Positions 1 through 11,400 of a DNA stretch of 64,000 nt are shown here, piece after piece. This DNA is from Arthrobotrys musiformis. Its lineage: Eukaryota; Ascomycota; Orbiliomycetes; Orbiliales; Orbiliaceae. The DNA is taken from contig JAVHJL010000005.1 in the NCBI GenBank assembly GCA_036971715.1, positions 682,001-746,000 of the forward strand. Reading direction: 5' to 3'. The notes under the pieces are model-generated. The model made no database searches. It was given only the letters and a program-made list of their open reading frames with translations, and was not told the DNA's origin. Made by a program: the position numbers and the translations under genes. Within the stretch, counting starts at the first letter, position 1, and each line of letters starts with the position of its first letter.

Positions 1-800
1 CAGTCGGTTGAGATCACGGTTGAATAAAGGGAATCCTTTTATATAAAATAAAAAATTTCGGTGAAAATGCGGTGTTTAGTTGTTTTTCTTCTTCTTTTCG
101 TAGTATATGTGGACTTCTTTTTCTTCTTTCTTTCTTCTTTCCTCTTCCCTCTTCTTATATCTTATATAGTAGTAACTAGTGCCTTGTGTGCTTGTCCTTT
201 TTTCTTTCTATTTTCTGCCGCTGGAACCATGGATGAACGAACGAACGAACGAACGAATGAACGGCCGGAAAGATAATCTGGTATAGCATGACGAGACGTT
301 ATGATGTTGAGGGCGCTTCGTGTCGTTTTTCTTTTTTATATATCCACATAGCCTCTTCCTTGCCCTCCTCCTCTCGAGATCTCACTTCCACTCGCAGAAG
401 TACTGTAGCCTTTAATATCAATTCCCTCCGCTTCATCATTTTTTCTTTTTCTCTTCCCCAGAATTCCTTTACGCATACATCGTTTTTTCCCCTTTCTTTT
501 CCGCGGCCGTCTCTCTTCAAATAATATTTGTAAATTCCAACAGCAGTATCAAAAAAAGAATGGAAAGCCAAAATAAAATGTCAAAAAATTTAATACTCCC
601 GTGCCATCTGTATATTCCAGACAAATGCGGTAAAAGTGCTTGATGTGCGGCTCAAAGGCGCGGTTTGACAAAAATGGGTTTGGTTCCCCTGCAAAACCTT
701 GAACTAAATTTCTGGGTGGGATTCCTTTGACACATTCTCTCTTCGACATCCACCATTCATCCAATCTTCCCACGCTGACCTACCATCGATTACCCTCGCG
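1..800. other. Intergenic, upstream of trm6
   Basis: Pyrimidine-rich DNA with a GAAC tetranucleotide repeat at 236-263. Short open frames here are low-complexity Phe/Leu/Ser strings with no family likeness. I see no gene; it probably holds the trm6 promoter and leader. Confidence 0.5.
236..263. repeat. GAAC microsatellite
   Basis: About six imperfect GAAC units. Confidence 0.8.
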
Positions 801-935
801 ATGGAATTGATACAGCCGAACGATGAGGTGCTGATACAGCTGCCCTCCGAAACTACCAAGTTGGTTAAGATAGTACCAGACTCGTACGTAAAAAATCCAT
901 CTCCCGAAAAGGACCAATCGAATAGGCAAGAAGGA

Positions 936-968
<33 letters not shown>

Positions 969-3164
969 TAACGGCGCCTGAAAACTTTCCGTTTAGTATC
1001 ATCGGCTTAGGCAAATTCGGCTCCTTCCCCGCCAACAGTCTTCTGGGACGTCCGTATTACCTGACATGGAATATTCTCGACGGTGAAAACTTTGGCTTAG
1101 AACCGGTGCCCATTTCCGAACTCAATAGCGAAAAACTTGCTACGCATACCGCTCCTGCTACTACCGCCGCGGCTGCATCGGACCCAGCTAAAGCGTCTAA
1201 AAAGTCCAAGGGTGCTGCTACCGATAGCTCTACTCCCAGCGGGGTTGATAGTCCCGGGCTCGCGTTGGAGGATACGGCCATCGGCGTACAAGTCGACAAT
1301 GCAGGCTCGGGAGACGACGAGGATGTCGCGCTCGATGCTGGAATGCTGGAGCTGGAGCTGGAGAGGGAGCAGAAGTTGTGGGAGGCTGAGATGAAGAATA
1401 ATCGGGATATTCGAGACGATCAGACGGCGCAGAGTATGACTTGGCAGGAGATTGAGAAGTTGAAGAAGAGTGGTGGTACAGGTAGTGGAAAGGTCTCTCT
1501 TGATTCTACAATCACTTTTTTTTTTATCAAACCCCTCTTCCGGTGGCTCCCTTCCCTTCAATTGGAAATGGGGCTTGCTTTGCCAATTGATGTTAAACCA
1601 TATCAATTGGTGGAGAGGGTTAAGTTGTTGGTCTGGTCGATTGCTAAATATTCAAAATGATGAACAGGAAATTATCACGCGACTCCTCCAATCGCATGCG
1701 CATATCGATAAAAAGACCGCCTTCTCTCTGGCGAAATATACAAAGCGGAAGACAGATAAATATCTCAAGCGTATCAGAGTTATCCCGGCGGATTTGCCGA
1801 ATTTTACGAACTACCTGATCGCACAGAAGGAGCCGCTCAAGATATTAGAGATTAGGGACGAAGCTATGGGGTTGATGATGAGTTGGGCTGATGTGAAGTG
1901 GGGCGGACGGTATCTTGTCATCGACGATACCGGTGGATTGGTTGTCGCAGCTATGGCCGAGAGGATGGGATTGCTGGCGGGAGAGGACGCAAGGGCACCT
2001 AAGAAAGTGTCAAGCGCGAGAAAACGGAAGAGAGACGAAACTGATGACGGTAAAGACGCGAAGGAAGAGGAAGAATCAGCGCCGGTCCCTCAAACTGAAT
2101 CCAGCGAGGCTCCAGAAACCTCAGAGGCGGCGGCGACACAGAAGGAATCCACCGACGACCACACATACAATACCCCCATCAAGCCCAAAACCGGCTACGA
2201 ACAAACTACAATCCCGGCTTCGAACACAATCACGGTTCTACACACCCAAGACCAGCCGAACCTTTCCCTCCTCCGTCCCTTCAATTTCGATACCGCCAAT
2301 CTCATAAATACAACCACGCACCCCTTATCCACCCACCTTCTCTCCCTCTCATACCTCCAACTACTATCCCCAGAGTCAGACGTGACCCTCGAACGCCCGC
2401 CAGTAATCCCAGACACCGTATTACGCGCCCTCAAATCCGTAAAACGCTCAAACTACCACCGAAAATGCCGCCGTCAGGAAAGGCTACTAAACATAGTATC
2501 CTCAACCCGTCGCGGGGGCTTCGACGGCGCCATTATAGCCACAGGAATGGAACTAAGCGGCGTCATCAACACCGTCACCCCATTACTCAAGGGTAGCGGA
2601 CAGCTAGTAATCTACTCGCCCTCAGTCGAACCTTTATCGGAAGTGGTAGATTGGTGCAGCACCCTCCGCAGGACGGAATACATGCGGGTCAAGAAGGAGT
2701 CGGAAACCACTACCGCTCCATCCGTGCCCCAACAACCTCTCCTCCACACCCTGGACCCGGAGAATACAAATCCAGATATCGACCAGAATACCCTGGAAAC
2801 ACTGAAGTCGCTACCGAAGTTACCGGCTCATACGTCTGATGAGTATTTCCCGATCGATCCGACGAATTTGCTGGCGCCGACGATTCATACCAGTCGCGTC
2901 AGGACGTTTCAGGCGTTACCCGGGAGGACGCATCCGTTGATGACTAGTCGGGGTGGTAGCGAAGGGTATATTCTACATGCCACCAAGGTGTTCCCCATAT
3001 TGGAGGGGAAAGTGGAGGCTAGAGGGAAATTCGGGAGTAAGAAAAAGGGTGGCGGCGGGGATAGAAGTGGCGGCGGCGGTGGGAAGAAGGAGAAGGGGAA
3101 AGGGAAGAGTGCGGAATTGAATGGGAAGAAGGAGGATGTTATGGAGGTTGATAATACTAATTGA
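801..3164 (+). CDS. trm6: tRNA (adenine-58-N1) methyltransferase non-catalytic subunit TRM6
   Basis: Predicted exons 801-883, 997-1492 and 1668-3164 give a 691-residue protein. TRM6 (yeast Gcd10) is the RNA-binding, non-catalytic partner of TRM61 in the nuclear enzyme that makes m1A58 in tRNA. Family signs are the N-terminal LPSETTKLVKIVPDS...IGLGKFGSFPAN..GRPYYLTW, the central MTWQEIEKLKK..EIITRLL..KKTAFSLAKYTKRK block, and the C-terminal LPGRTHPLMT..GGSEGYILHATKV. Both introns restore these blocks exactly in frame (phases 2 and 0). Intron 1 carries a 26-base poly-A run at 941-966. Low-complexity inserts (acidic/Lys-rich near the middle, Gly/Lys-rich at the C-terminus) make it longer than the yeast protein. 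It converges on the next gene and is not expected to belong to the biosynthetic cluster. Identity is secure; the exact stop exon could differ if a small 3' intron exists. Confidence 0.93.
941..966 (+). repeat. 26-nt poly-A run in trm6 intron 1
   Basis: Uninterrupted A run inside the first intron of trm6, 30 bp before the acceptor. Confidence 0.9.
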
Positions 3165-4011
3165 ATGGTAAGTGTCGGGAGCGGGGTGGTTGAATCTGTA
3201 GGGTTTATATAGATTATGCGGGGAGGAGGGAGTATGGCTCTATAGAAATATGTGTGGGCCCTAGCCGCATATATAGTTGCCTATATACGAGTGGTAGATA
3301 CTCATAGACTGACTGAGATGTAAGGATTAGCTTTGTTTGGATCTTGTACTATTAGGTAACTACTTGTAAAATCTACGGGTGTAAGCTTCGAAGCTTCAGG
3401 ACTTATAGCTAAAAGTAGATGTGAAAAAACAAAATTTTGCTGGCGTTGCAATGGCCATTCGGATAACGGTCCCAAAAGATGTATGTATTCGATAAACTCA
3501 GTTGTTATGATACATCTATGCCAAAGCCCAATTTAATACCAACCAAAGAAAGAAAAGAAAAACGCAAAATAGAAAGAGACACACGAAACTCCAAAAACGA
3601 TCTTATGCTTTTTGGGCTGGTGTAGGAAGATAACCGGACGCATAATAATCTCATAACTACACTCTCGAGGCTTGACCATCCATGAAGCTAGTATCAGTAC
3701 CGTCAAGAAAATCAGAAAAGAAAAGAGAAGATCCCTGAACGCCATAATGAACTCCTGATAATCCCACATTCCTCCAATCCTTACCGTCCAAAAAGAAGAA
3801 AATGGTAAGACAAACGAGAAGATAATTAATAAAAAATTGAGGGGGGGAAAGGGCGTAGATGCCGTAGACGAGGGCCGGAATAAATATGCGTACAATACTC
3901 GATGGTCCGCTAAGTCCCTCTTGAGCAGGACTGCTTCATCGCCTTCTTGCTGGCGCTACCCCCGGGCTTAAACCATCGTTTCAAAGTTCGTAGAAATCGT
4001 CGAGCGGTGAA
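3165..4011. other. Intergenic between convergent trm6 and MINDY genes
   Basis: AT-rich 3' flanks of two convergent genes. The minus-strand frame at 3533-3895 is hydrophobic and low-complexity; I do not accept it as a gene. Confidence 0.5.
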
Positions 4012-6888
4012 CTACATTATCGAACATTTCTTGTCTTCTTCGCCTCCGACGGATTGCCCACCTGGCCTTCTCCCCCGGGCAGCAGCACCAGGGTACTGGG
4101 AGCTGGAACTTTGGCCATACAATGAGTTCATTTGGGAATAGGCGGTAGTTTGCCCTGGACGAGAGAAGCTTCCCACACCCTCAGAAGTATGAGTGGGGAA
4201 TGAAGAATGACGACCGAGCCCGCCTGGGCCTGGAGCATCGGGTTGTGGGATGAAAGCTGTTGGGTTGGGATCCGCTGCTGCGTAAGGAGGCGGAATCTCT
4301 TCCCCGGTTGCATTGTTTGCTGCATTTCGAAGCTCCTGGGCCTGTCGCCCGGTAGGACGCGGCGGTTGGGCGGGGCGGTGGCTGGCGGAATTAGCTCTCG
4401 GTCGAAGACCCGTTGGTGGTGGTTGTGAGGAAACTAGGGATCTGACTGGGGGCTGGGTTGCGCTCGCGAGGTTATGGATGCGGGTAGGGTCCAAATTCTG
4501 GCGGTTTTGCTGGGTTCGAGCCGCCCGTTCCTCTTCCTCTTGTTGCAAATGTATAGCTAAGGCGAGGTCGTAGTCGGTCGTATCACCCGCATCAGGAGGG
4601 ACGATCGGTGCAGTCTGTGGAGGGATTAATGACTGCACTGGACGCCTCTGGGCTGGAAGACCCGGAGGTGAACTGAGGCTGCTTTGCCTTGGCTGAATCT
4701 GCGGCTGCCAACCGCCATCACCTCTGTTCGGGTCCAATATGTTGTCGGACTGTCTTTGCGATACATTGTTGTTTCCATGGTTATGTCCAACTGGCCTAAA
4801 ATCTCCTGAAAAGTATTCGCCACCTCTTCCGGATGCATCCACCAAGCTCTCCCAAACGATTTCTTCGTAAGAAGCGTAGCCGCTATCCGTGACCAACGTG
4901 TAGAGATCTCCGGTTCGCTGGTGCTTGTAGAGAGTGCTGAAGTGGTCGTTTCGGAAAAAGATACTCCAACTTCCAGGCGCGAGTTTCGTTTGCAAAATGT
5001 TTAGCCCGTATGCAGTCATTTGGGTTCCTGTGACTTCAAGGAAGTCTTGAACCTCATGTGCCTTGGCAACGATTTCGTTATCTTCGGCGGTTACTGGTTC
5101 GCCACGAGATACTTTTTCAAGAATGAACTGCTGTTGAATTATTATGTCCTGAGCCTTCTCAAAGTCCCTCGCATGTTGAACTATGACCGGGAACATGGGT
5201 GACGTGGGGGCTGGGAGCCATCCGTGGACAAGGGGAATGTTGAAAGCCGAGTAAAGGGTAAGCTCTCGTGTTTGTTCGAAGTCGCCAGGCTTAGGTTGTG
5301 GGAGCGGGCGGTTTTCGTGAACATTTCTACTCCTTAGGAAATCGTCTGCCGAAATTTGGTCGTTAACAAACTTTGGATTTACGTTCATTCCAGTACGGAG
5401 GCCCAGTAAGAACTTGAATAGTTCAGATAAGTCACCTGTCCACGATCCCGTCAAAACGAGCTCCTCGCAGACAACGTTAAGGAGAAGCTCTAAAGAAAGG
5501 GTCTCCCGTATTCGGAGCCCTTCTGCGAGCACCAGCGTTTCCCGAGAGAGGGATAGAACATTTACAAGCGCTATCAGTGGACACGGCCCATTTTCATTTT
5601 GAATGAGGATCGACGATTGTGCAAGCTTGTTCGTAGCAGGATTTAGGAACCGAATGTGTTTGATTTGGTATGTTTCTAGCGGTATAGCTGGTGGAACTGT
5701 AGCCATCGTGCTGGACTGGACAGGCTGCTCCGAGGCAACCGGAATCGGCGCTTCTGAGCTAAGGTCGGCTTGTTTGTCGGTTCCTGTTGCTTTGATGTCG
5801 GCATCTAATAAGCTCGGCTGCTGGGTGCTGTGAGGGATCTTTGGTGGCGTAGGTGGTTTCGAAGGGATGGGAGCATCGCTAAACGGATCTGGCTCGGCGA
5901 ATTGCGCAACCGGTGGCTGGAAAGGTTGTGGAGTAGCCTGGGGAATAGCCTGAGGAACAGCCTGTGGGATCGGTTGCTGTAGCGGCAGTTGCAGCGGCTG
6001 ATAAACGGGTGGAACAGGATACTGGACGGGTAGCTGGATGGGCTGCTGCTGGACCGGTGGCTGTGTTACCTGAACGGGTGGTTGTGTTATCTGAACGCTC
6101 GGTTGCTGGGCAATAACACCTCTTCCCCGATGGAACTCGTTTTCGAGCTGCTCTTCCAGCGACATATGCGGCTTGCTGGGAGTGGGCGAACTGCCATTTG
6201 GGGATATCGGCGATTCCCACCACTCAGGGCTCTTTGCCGGTTCTGCAGACTGTATTTCGCCAGTAAATGGATCGGTCTTCGGTTTGGTGTCACCGTCCAT
6301 GTGAAAGATGCCATCTTGAGACGTGGAGATTGGGTGGAGAGGCTGTGGGACGACGCTGCCAATGGCCGACACTGAGTTACTTCTAGGAGCTGATGCGTGG
6401 TAACCACTGGGAGGCGTGGGCATGAAGCCATTCGAAGGCGAGTGGGTACTCAAATTCTGGGCGGACGATGAAAGGTATGGCGCCGTGCCGGGACGGCCTG
6501 TTGTGGCGCCGGCACTCGTTGACAAGTATGACGATTGACCTAGATCCTCTAAGGTTAGCCCGTGAACGGCGAAACCGGCTGAATTCTTGAGTACAAACAA
6601 ACCTGGATTACTTCCGTCGCTCTGGCCCGTACGCTGTTTCTGAAGCTGCCTGTACGGATTATGATCAGGCAGAGAATCCTGTGGAGGCTGGAGGTTGAAG
6701 GCTCTGGCGGTGGACATTGGAGGAGGAACAGGTGGTTGCGGCATCGCCATTGCCATTGTTTGGTGGTTCTGGAGATGCGACTGGCCCTGAGGGATCATTA
6801 CCGGAGGCAAGTGGGAGTTATCCTGATTGACAGGGCCGTCGAAGGGGTCCCTGACGGCCCCTTGGGGGGTTTGCTCAAGGGTGACCAT
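4012..6888 (-). CDS. MINDY-type ubiquitin carboxyl-terminal hydrolase with C-terminal CaaX box
   Basis: Single-exon gene for 958 residues, starting at the ATG at 6888 (MVTLEQTPQG). The frame stays open further 5' to 7062, but that part looks like leader. MINDY (FAM63, yeast Miy1) enzymes trim Lys48-linked polyubiquitin. The catalytic domain begins near residue 400: IRFLNPA..SSILIQNENGPCPLIALVNVL holds the catalytic Cys at about residue 436, and SWSIFFRNDHFSTLYKH holds the catalytic His at about 649. A ubiquitin-interacting motif (DYDLALAIHLQQEEEE) lies downstream. The last four residues, CSIM, form a CaaX prenylation signal, as expected for membrane-targeted family members. The N-terminal 400 residues are disordered and rich in Pro/Gln, with imperfect PPVQ/PQA repeats. 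It marks the left boundary of the biosynthetic cluster. Confidence 0.9.
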   Translation of the reverse strand: MVTLEQTPQGAVRDPFDGPVNQDNSHLPPVMIPQGQSHLQNHQTMAMAMPQPPVPPPMSTARAFNLQPPQDSLPDHNPYRQLQKQRTGQSDGSNPGLFVLKNSAGFAVHGLTLEDLGQSSYLSTSAGATTGRPGTAPYLSSSAQNLSTHSPSNGFMPTPPSGYHASAPRSNSVSAIGSVVPQPLHPISTSQDGIFHMDGDTKPKTDPFTGEIQSAEPAKSPEWWESPISPNGSSPTPSKPHMSLEEQLENEFHRGRGVIAQQPSVQITQPPVQVTQPPVQQQPIQLPVQYPVPPVYQPLQLPLQQPIPQAVPQAIPQATPQPFQPPVAQFAEPDPFSDAPIPSKPPTPPKIPHSTQQPSLLDADIKATGTDKQADLSSEAPIPVASEQPVQSSTMATVPPAIPLETYQIKHIRFLNPATNKLAQSSILIQNENGPCPLIALVNVLSLSRETLVLAEGLRIRETLSLELLLNVVCEELVLTGSWTGDLSELFKFLLGLRTGMNVNPKFVNDQISADDFLRSRNVHENRPLPQPKPGDFEQTRELTLYSAFNIPLVHGWLPAPTSPMFPVIVQHARDFEKAQDIIIQQQFILEKVSRGEPVTAEDNEIVAKAHEVQDFLEVTGTQMTAYGLNILQTKLAPGSWSIFFRNDHFSTLYKHQRTGDLYTLVTDSGYASYEEIVWESLVDASGRGGEYFSGDFRPVGHNHGNNNVSQRQSDNILDPNRGDGGWQPQIQPRQSSLSSPPGLPAQRRPVQSLIPPQTAPIVPPDAGDTTDYDLALAIHLQQEEEERAARTQQNRQNLDPTRIHNLASATQPPVRSLVSSQPPPTGLRPRANSASHRPAQPPRPTGRQAQELRNAANNATGEEIPPPYAAADPNPTAFIPQPDAPGPGGLGRHSSFPTHTSEGVGSFSRPGQTTAYSQMNSLYGQSSSSQYPGAAARGRRPGGQSVGGEEDKKCSIM

Positions 6889-8442
6889 TTGTCGATGGGA
6901 ATACAGCCGGAGCGATAGTGGCGATGGTTGATGAGATGAGGTTGGGGGAAGGAGGGCGGAAATGTGTTGCAGTGGTAATTTAATTGGTATCAGCCAAGTG
7001 CAACCAAACTGCAGATATCGTCCGCAGGACACCAAGAAAACGTCAATATCAACTGAGAACAAATGAGATGAAATGAAAGAGAATACTGGAAAGAAAGAAA
7101 GAAGATTAAACAGGCAGACGGCGAGCTAGTAGCTGGATCGATCGAAAATGGGAGGAGACGGTTAAGAGAAGGCTGGAAGTTCAGGATTGCGCCCAGTGCT
7201 CTTAGCCTTCTCTGCCTGGTCCTTCGCGGAAGCTGTTTACCAAGCAGCCGGCCGACGGGCATCAGTTGACCCCGGAAATTTTATAGGCTGTGCAGAACCT
7301 CAGCTGGACTTATAGAAACCGGCAAACCGAGGACATACGTATACGTATAACTACCTAGGTATATATGAACTATGGTTGAACGTCGAACGGCCGGCAAGAT
7401 GATATAAGGGAAGACGAAAACGGTGGAATATGAACTCCATCGCCAGCCATTTCCAGGAATGCTAGTAACGTATTATCTTATAATAACTCCCGTTCAATGC
7501 GATGCAGTGCGGCCATGTAGTCTACCAGCATGGCAGCTCTTTGTCGTCCTGTCGAGCAAATGCAAAGCATACGTAACCGACCTTGTCCAGAAGCTGCGAC
7601 GCAACCAATTGGAGTCCAGGTGAACGCGTATTGCCGGGGATCCCTTGGTCCCATGCGCCACAGCGATGGCATGGTCGGTGGCAACTTTAAACTGATGCCC
7701 CAAAGTAAAACTATCCCATCTTTGGAGCGCATTCTCACAAACTGTACGAGTTACGTCTTAGACATTTCCCATGTGGGAATATAGCTTGTCCGCAGTCCTA
7801 TCATCTGCAACTGTGGCAGTTCGCAACTCCGATGCAAATTTACTGCGGGGAAATAGAATATATTGACACTATATTATAGCTACTGATAATGAACCTATAT
7901 TATCTGCAAAATGCAGACTTAGGCCTTTTTTAGTATCTTATAACGTTATGAGTAGCAGTTCAAAAGTACCAGCCTTCGGTCCCGGCGGAGTAATAGAAAC
8001 AATGCTTAGTCAGCGTTGATATGTTGGATTTATGCTCGACAACACGGAATGTCGTCTCCTGCAACACATGTTCTTGTATTAGTGCATTCTATCTCTTGAC
8101 GTAGAGTTTTGTTGAAAGGGACATGCTACGCTTGTAATTGTGTGGATAGCAAACTTGAATTCATAAAATATCTCTTCTATATATAACAATTCTCAAAGCG
8201 TGCACACAATTTACAAAAAGACACGATCGTGTATAAACTCGAACAAAAACAGAAACGAAACAAACACTCCAATACCAATCTATTCGTATAATAATAAAGA
8301 ATATAAAGAAAAAAAAGGGGGGAAGGAGGAAAACCACTCAAGCAAAAGGTGAAATTCAATAAAAGAAGGGTAGACGAGTATAGAAGAAAAAGAATAGAAA
8401 GAAATATAGAAGGAAAAAGGATATCCATACCAAAATCTCAAG
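6889..8442. other. Intergenic, MINDY 5' flank and PKS 3' flank
   Basis: Holds the leader of the MINDY gene and the AT-rich 3' flank of the PKS (purine-rich near 8290-8420). A slightly GC-richer block at 7480-7740 has overlapping short frames on both strands with no recognisable product. This is the left boundary of the cluster. Confidence 0.5.
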
Positions 8443-11400
8443 TCAAACCTTCTCCTCAAACCATTTAACCAAGTGATTAACAGTAGGATGGCCCCAAATT
8501 AGTGTTGGCGGCACCGTAACCTTCAAGGAAGTCTGCAAGTGCTTCCTCAAACTGACTGTCATCACAGAGTCCATCCCCATCTCCGTCAGAGCAGTTGATG
8601 GGTCAACATCAGCAGCACTTGGCAGCCTCAAAGTCTTTGCAACACACTCCGAGATGGCGTTCTGGAGGTACTCCTTCAACTCCGGTCCGCTCTTGGGAAC
8701 GGGTGCTTTCTCGCCGGCTTCACCTTTGGAAGCGACTTCGTTGCCAGCTGACTCAGTTTTCTTGCGTGGCGCAATCTCGTCCAGAATTGGGAGTGGTGGG
8801 ATTCCATTTTCTTCCACTGGAAGCGCTCGCAGAACAACGGCCTGGTGGATGTCGTGCTTGATAGCGTGCTCCCATGCCCTGAAAGCTTCGTCCCGACTCA
8901 CAGAGGTAATACCCTTAGCCTCAAGCTCGGCATTGATGTACTCGGTACTACTGGCCATGCCCAGTCCATTCCAGCTCGTCCAGAGGAAACTGAGAACATT
9001 ATCTCCTTGGTTGCGTCTGAAGTCGGCGAAAGTGTCCAAGAAGGCGTTTCCGGAGGCGTAAGATGCCTGGCCTGGGAAGCCTAGTAGCTGGCCACAAGAG
9101 GAGAACAAAACCAAGAATTCGAGTGTTTGTGGTGGGAAGAGTTGATGAAGAGCCATAGCTCCGGAAACTTTGGGGGCGAGGACTCTATCGAATGACTCCT
9201 TGGTCGTTTCGGCGGCAAGTTGATCCTCCAAGACACCTGCGGCGTGTACAACACCGCTGACTCTTGGGAGGTCAAGAAGATCGAGGGCCTGCTCGAGTCT
9301 CTCGGCACCATCTGGCTTGGAAATGTCGGCAGCTACTACGTGAATGGAAGCACCCAGCCTCTCTAACTTGCGGATTGTAGAAATGGCTGAATCGTCGTCG
9401 TTGTCAACCCATTTTCGGCGGGGAGGGAGGCCACGTCGCGAGACAAGGATCAATCTTCGGGCGCCGCTCTCGACCATCCATTTGGCAGTCTCAAGCCCCA
9501 AAGCTCCGAGTCCACCAGTGATCAAATAAGTACCCTCAGCAGTTGGCGTGAAGGTTTTCTCTCTGCCAGCGGCCATCTTGGAGCGTGGGACGGGTCGGAG
9601 TCGAGCAACTCGGGAGACTGAGTCTCGAACCGATATCACATCAACCGACTTGACATACTTGACAGCCTGAAGAGGGAAAGCCTCATCGTCGGTATCAACG
9701 AGCCCTCCCCACACTTCTGGGTGTTCTGATGCGATGATTCTTGAGAGGCCGACTAGTGGACCTTGAGAAAGGGATGACGGGTTGAAGGCTTCGAATAGTC
9801 CTTGGGTAATGCACCAGACCTTGGAGGGAGATTTCTGCTTGACGAGAAGCTTTGTGATGTCGAGGATTTCGCTGCAGAAAGCAGAAGAAAACTTTGCGGT
9901 ATCTTCTTCCAAGTCAGATCCACTCGGTAGGTAAGCGACAATAGTTCCTTCGAGGCTCAAGTTATGCTCCTCAAGTCCCGCGGGATTTGGTACCACAGCT
10001 ACGGATATTTTGCGTTTTTGGAGGTCTCTGGTATAAGTCGCCACTCTGTCGTTCTGTTCGGAAACAAAAACTACATGTTTCAGCTGGAAGCCTTCCTCCT
10101 CGAGTTTGGCTGGGGGCCAGGACATCTGATGGACTAAACTCTCCACGCTACCGCTAGCTCCAGGGGTACCTTCAACGGCGGAAAATCGCATTCCGTTGAT
10201 ATGGGCTACCTCGTTTCCTTCTTCGTTTAGGATGGTGACATTAACTCTCCACATTCCGGCTTCTACGGTAGTGTGGATATAGGCGATTTTGGGGATAGAT
10301 CCAGGGGTGATGGCAACTTCGTCGATTTGAGCTGGCATTCTAAGCACAGGCTCTTTGTAGAAGATTGAAGACCCGATAGAGGTTGCGGCATCGAGAATGG
10401 GGGCCCACGATGACTTGTTCCATGGGATGTCACTCTCCGAAGATTCGGGGGCGGTATCGACTCTGGACAACATCTCGTCTCCCTCGCCGTAGTGCTCTGT
10501 AACTTTCCATGGGAAACCCATATCTGGAACTCCAACAGAAGCTAGATAGTCTGTAGCAAAACTTGGCTTGACGGAAGAGAGTTTCTTCTTGGTTGCGGAA
10601 ATATCGAGACTGGATTTAGACCACTCATTCTTAGCAACGTGTCCGGTGGTATGCGTCAACCAAGAAGTTTCGGTGCTGTTATTTTCCGCTTCAGAAACTT
10701 GTAGTTGAGAAACGATTCTGACCCTGCCTTGTTCTTTCACGATTTGGATGTTTCTTGGGGCGCTCATCGCAACAGGAACCCGTAGGATAACGTCCTTAAG
10801 TGCATTGTACTCCGCACCCGTATGTAGGAAGGTATTGAGAAGGACAGCGGCTGGAACAATTTCCGTTCCGTGGAGAGGATGGCTTCCAGGGAAAGGCCTT
10901 ATAGATTCATCGAGAGAGGTGGTCCACATGGTGGTATCACTACCGACCACTTGGTGTTTGGCCCCCAAGAGGACATGGCTTTTAACGTCGTGAGTAACTG
11001 ATTTGTTAGGTTGAAGAGAACCGCTTCCGACTTTTCGCCAGAATGGATTGTGCTTCCACACGGTGGTAGGAACATCTCGGCTCCATTCACCGGAGAAGTT
11101 GGCTCGAAGGTCGATAGGTGCACCATGGCAATGTAGTTTTCCGAGTGCGAATAAGATGCACTTCCTAGAGGGCTTATCGCGCCTCAGGGTTGGGAAAATC
11201 ACACCGTCGCTGTCAGCCTCGATGATGGTTTCGTTGATGGAGTGTGCAATGATGGGGTGGCTAGAGACTTCGAGGAAGATTCCATAGTTGTCCTCAAGAG
11301 CAGCTTTGACGGCGTTGGTCAAGAGGACAGGCTGGATCATATTGTCAATCCAATACTTCTCATCGCGCAAGTTATCCCCTCGTGCTTGAGTTAAGGAAGT

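Noticed and set aside
61..571. Short hydrophobic frames on both strands at the left end
   Set aside because: Low-complexity translations of pyrimidine/purine-rich DNA.
3533..3895. 120-codon hydrophobic minus-strand frame
   Set aside because: Composition follows AT-rich 3' flanking DNA; no conserved motif.
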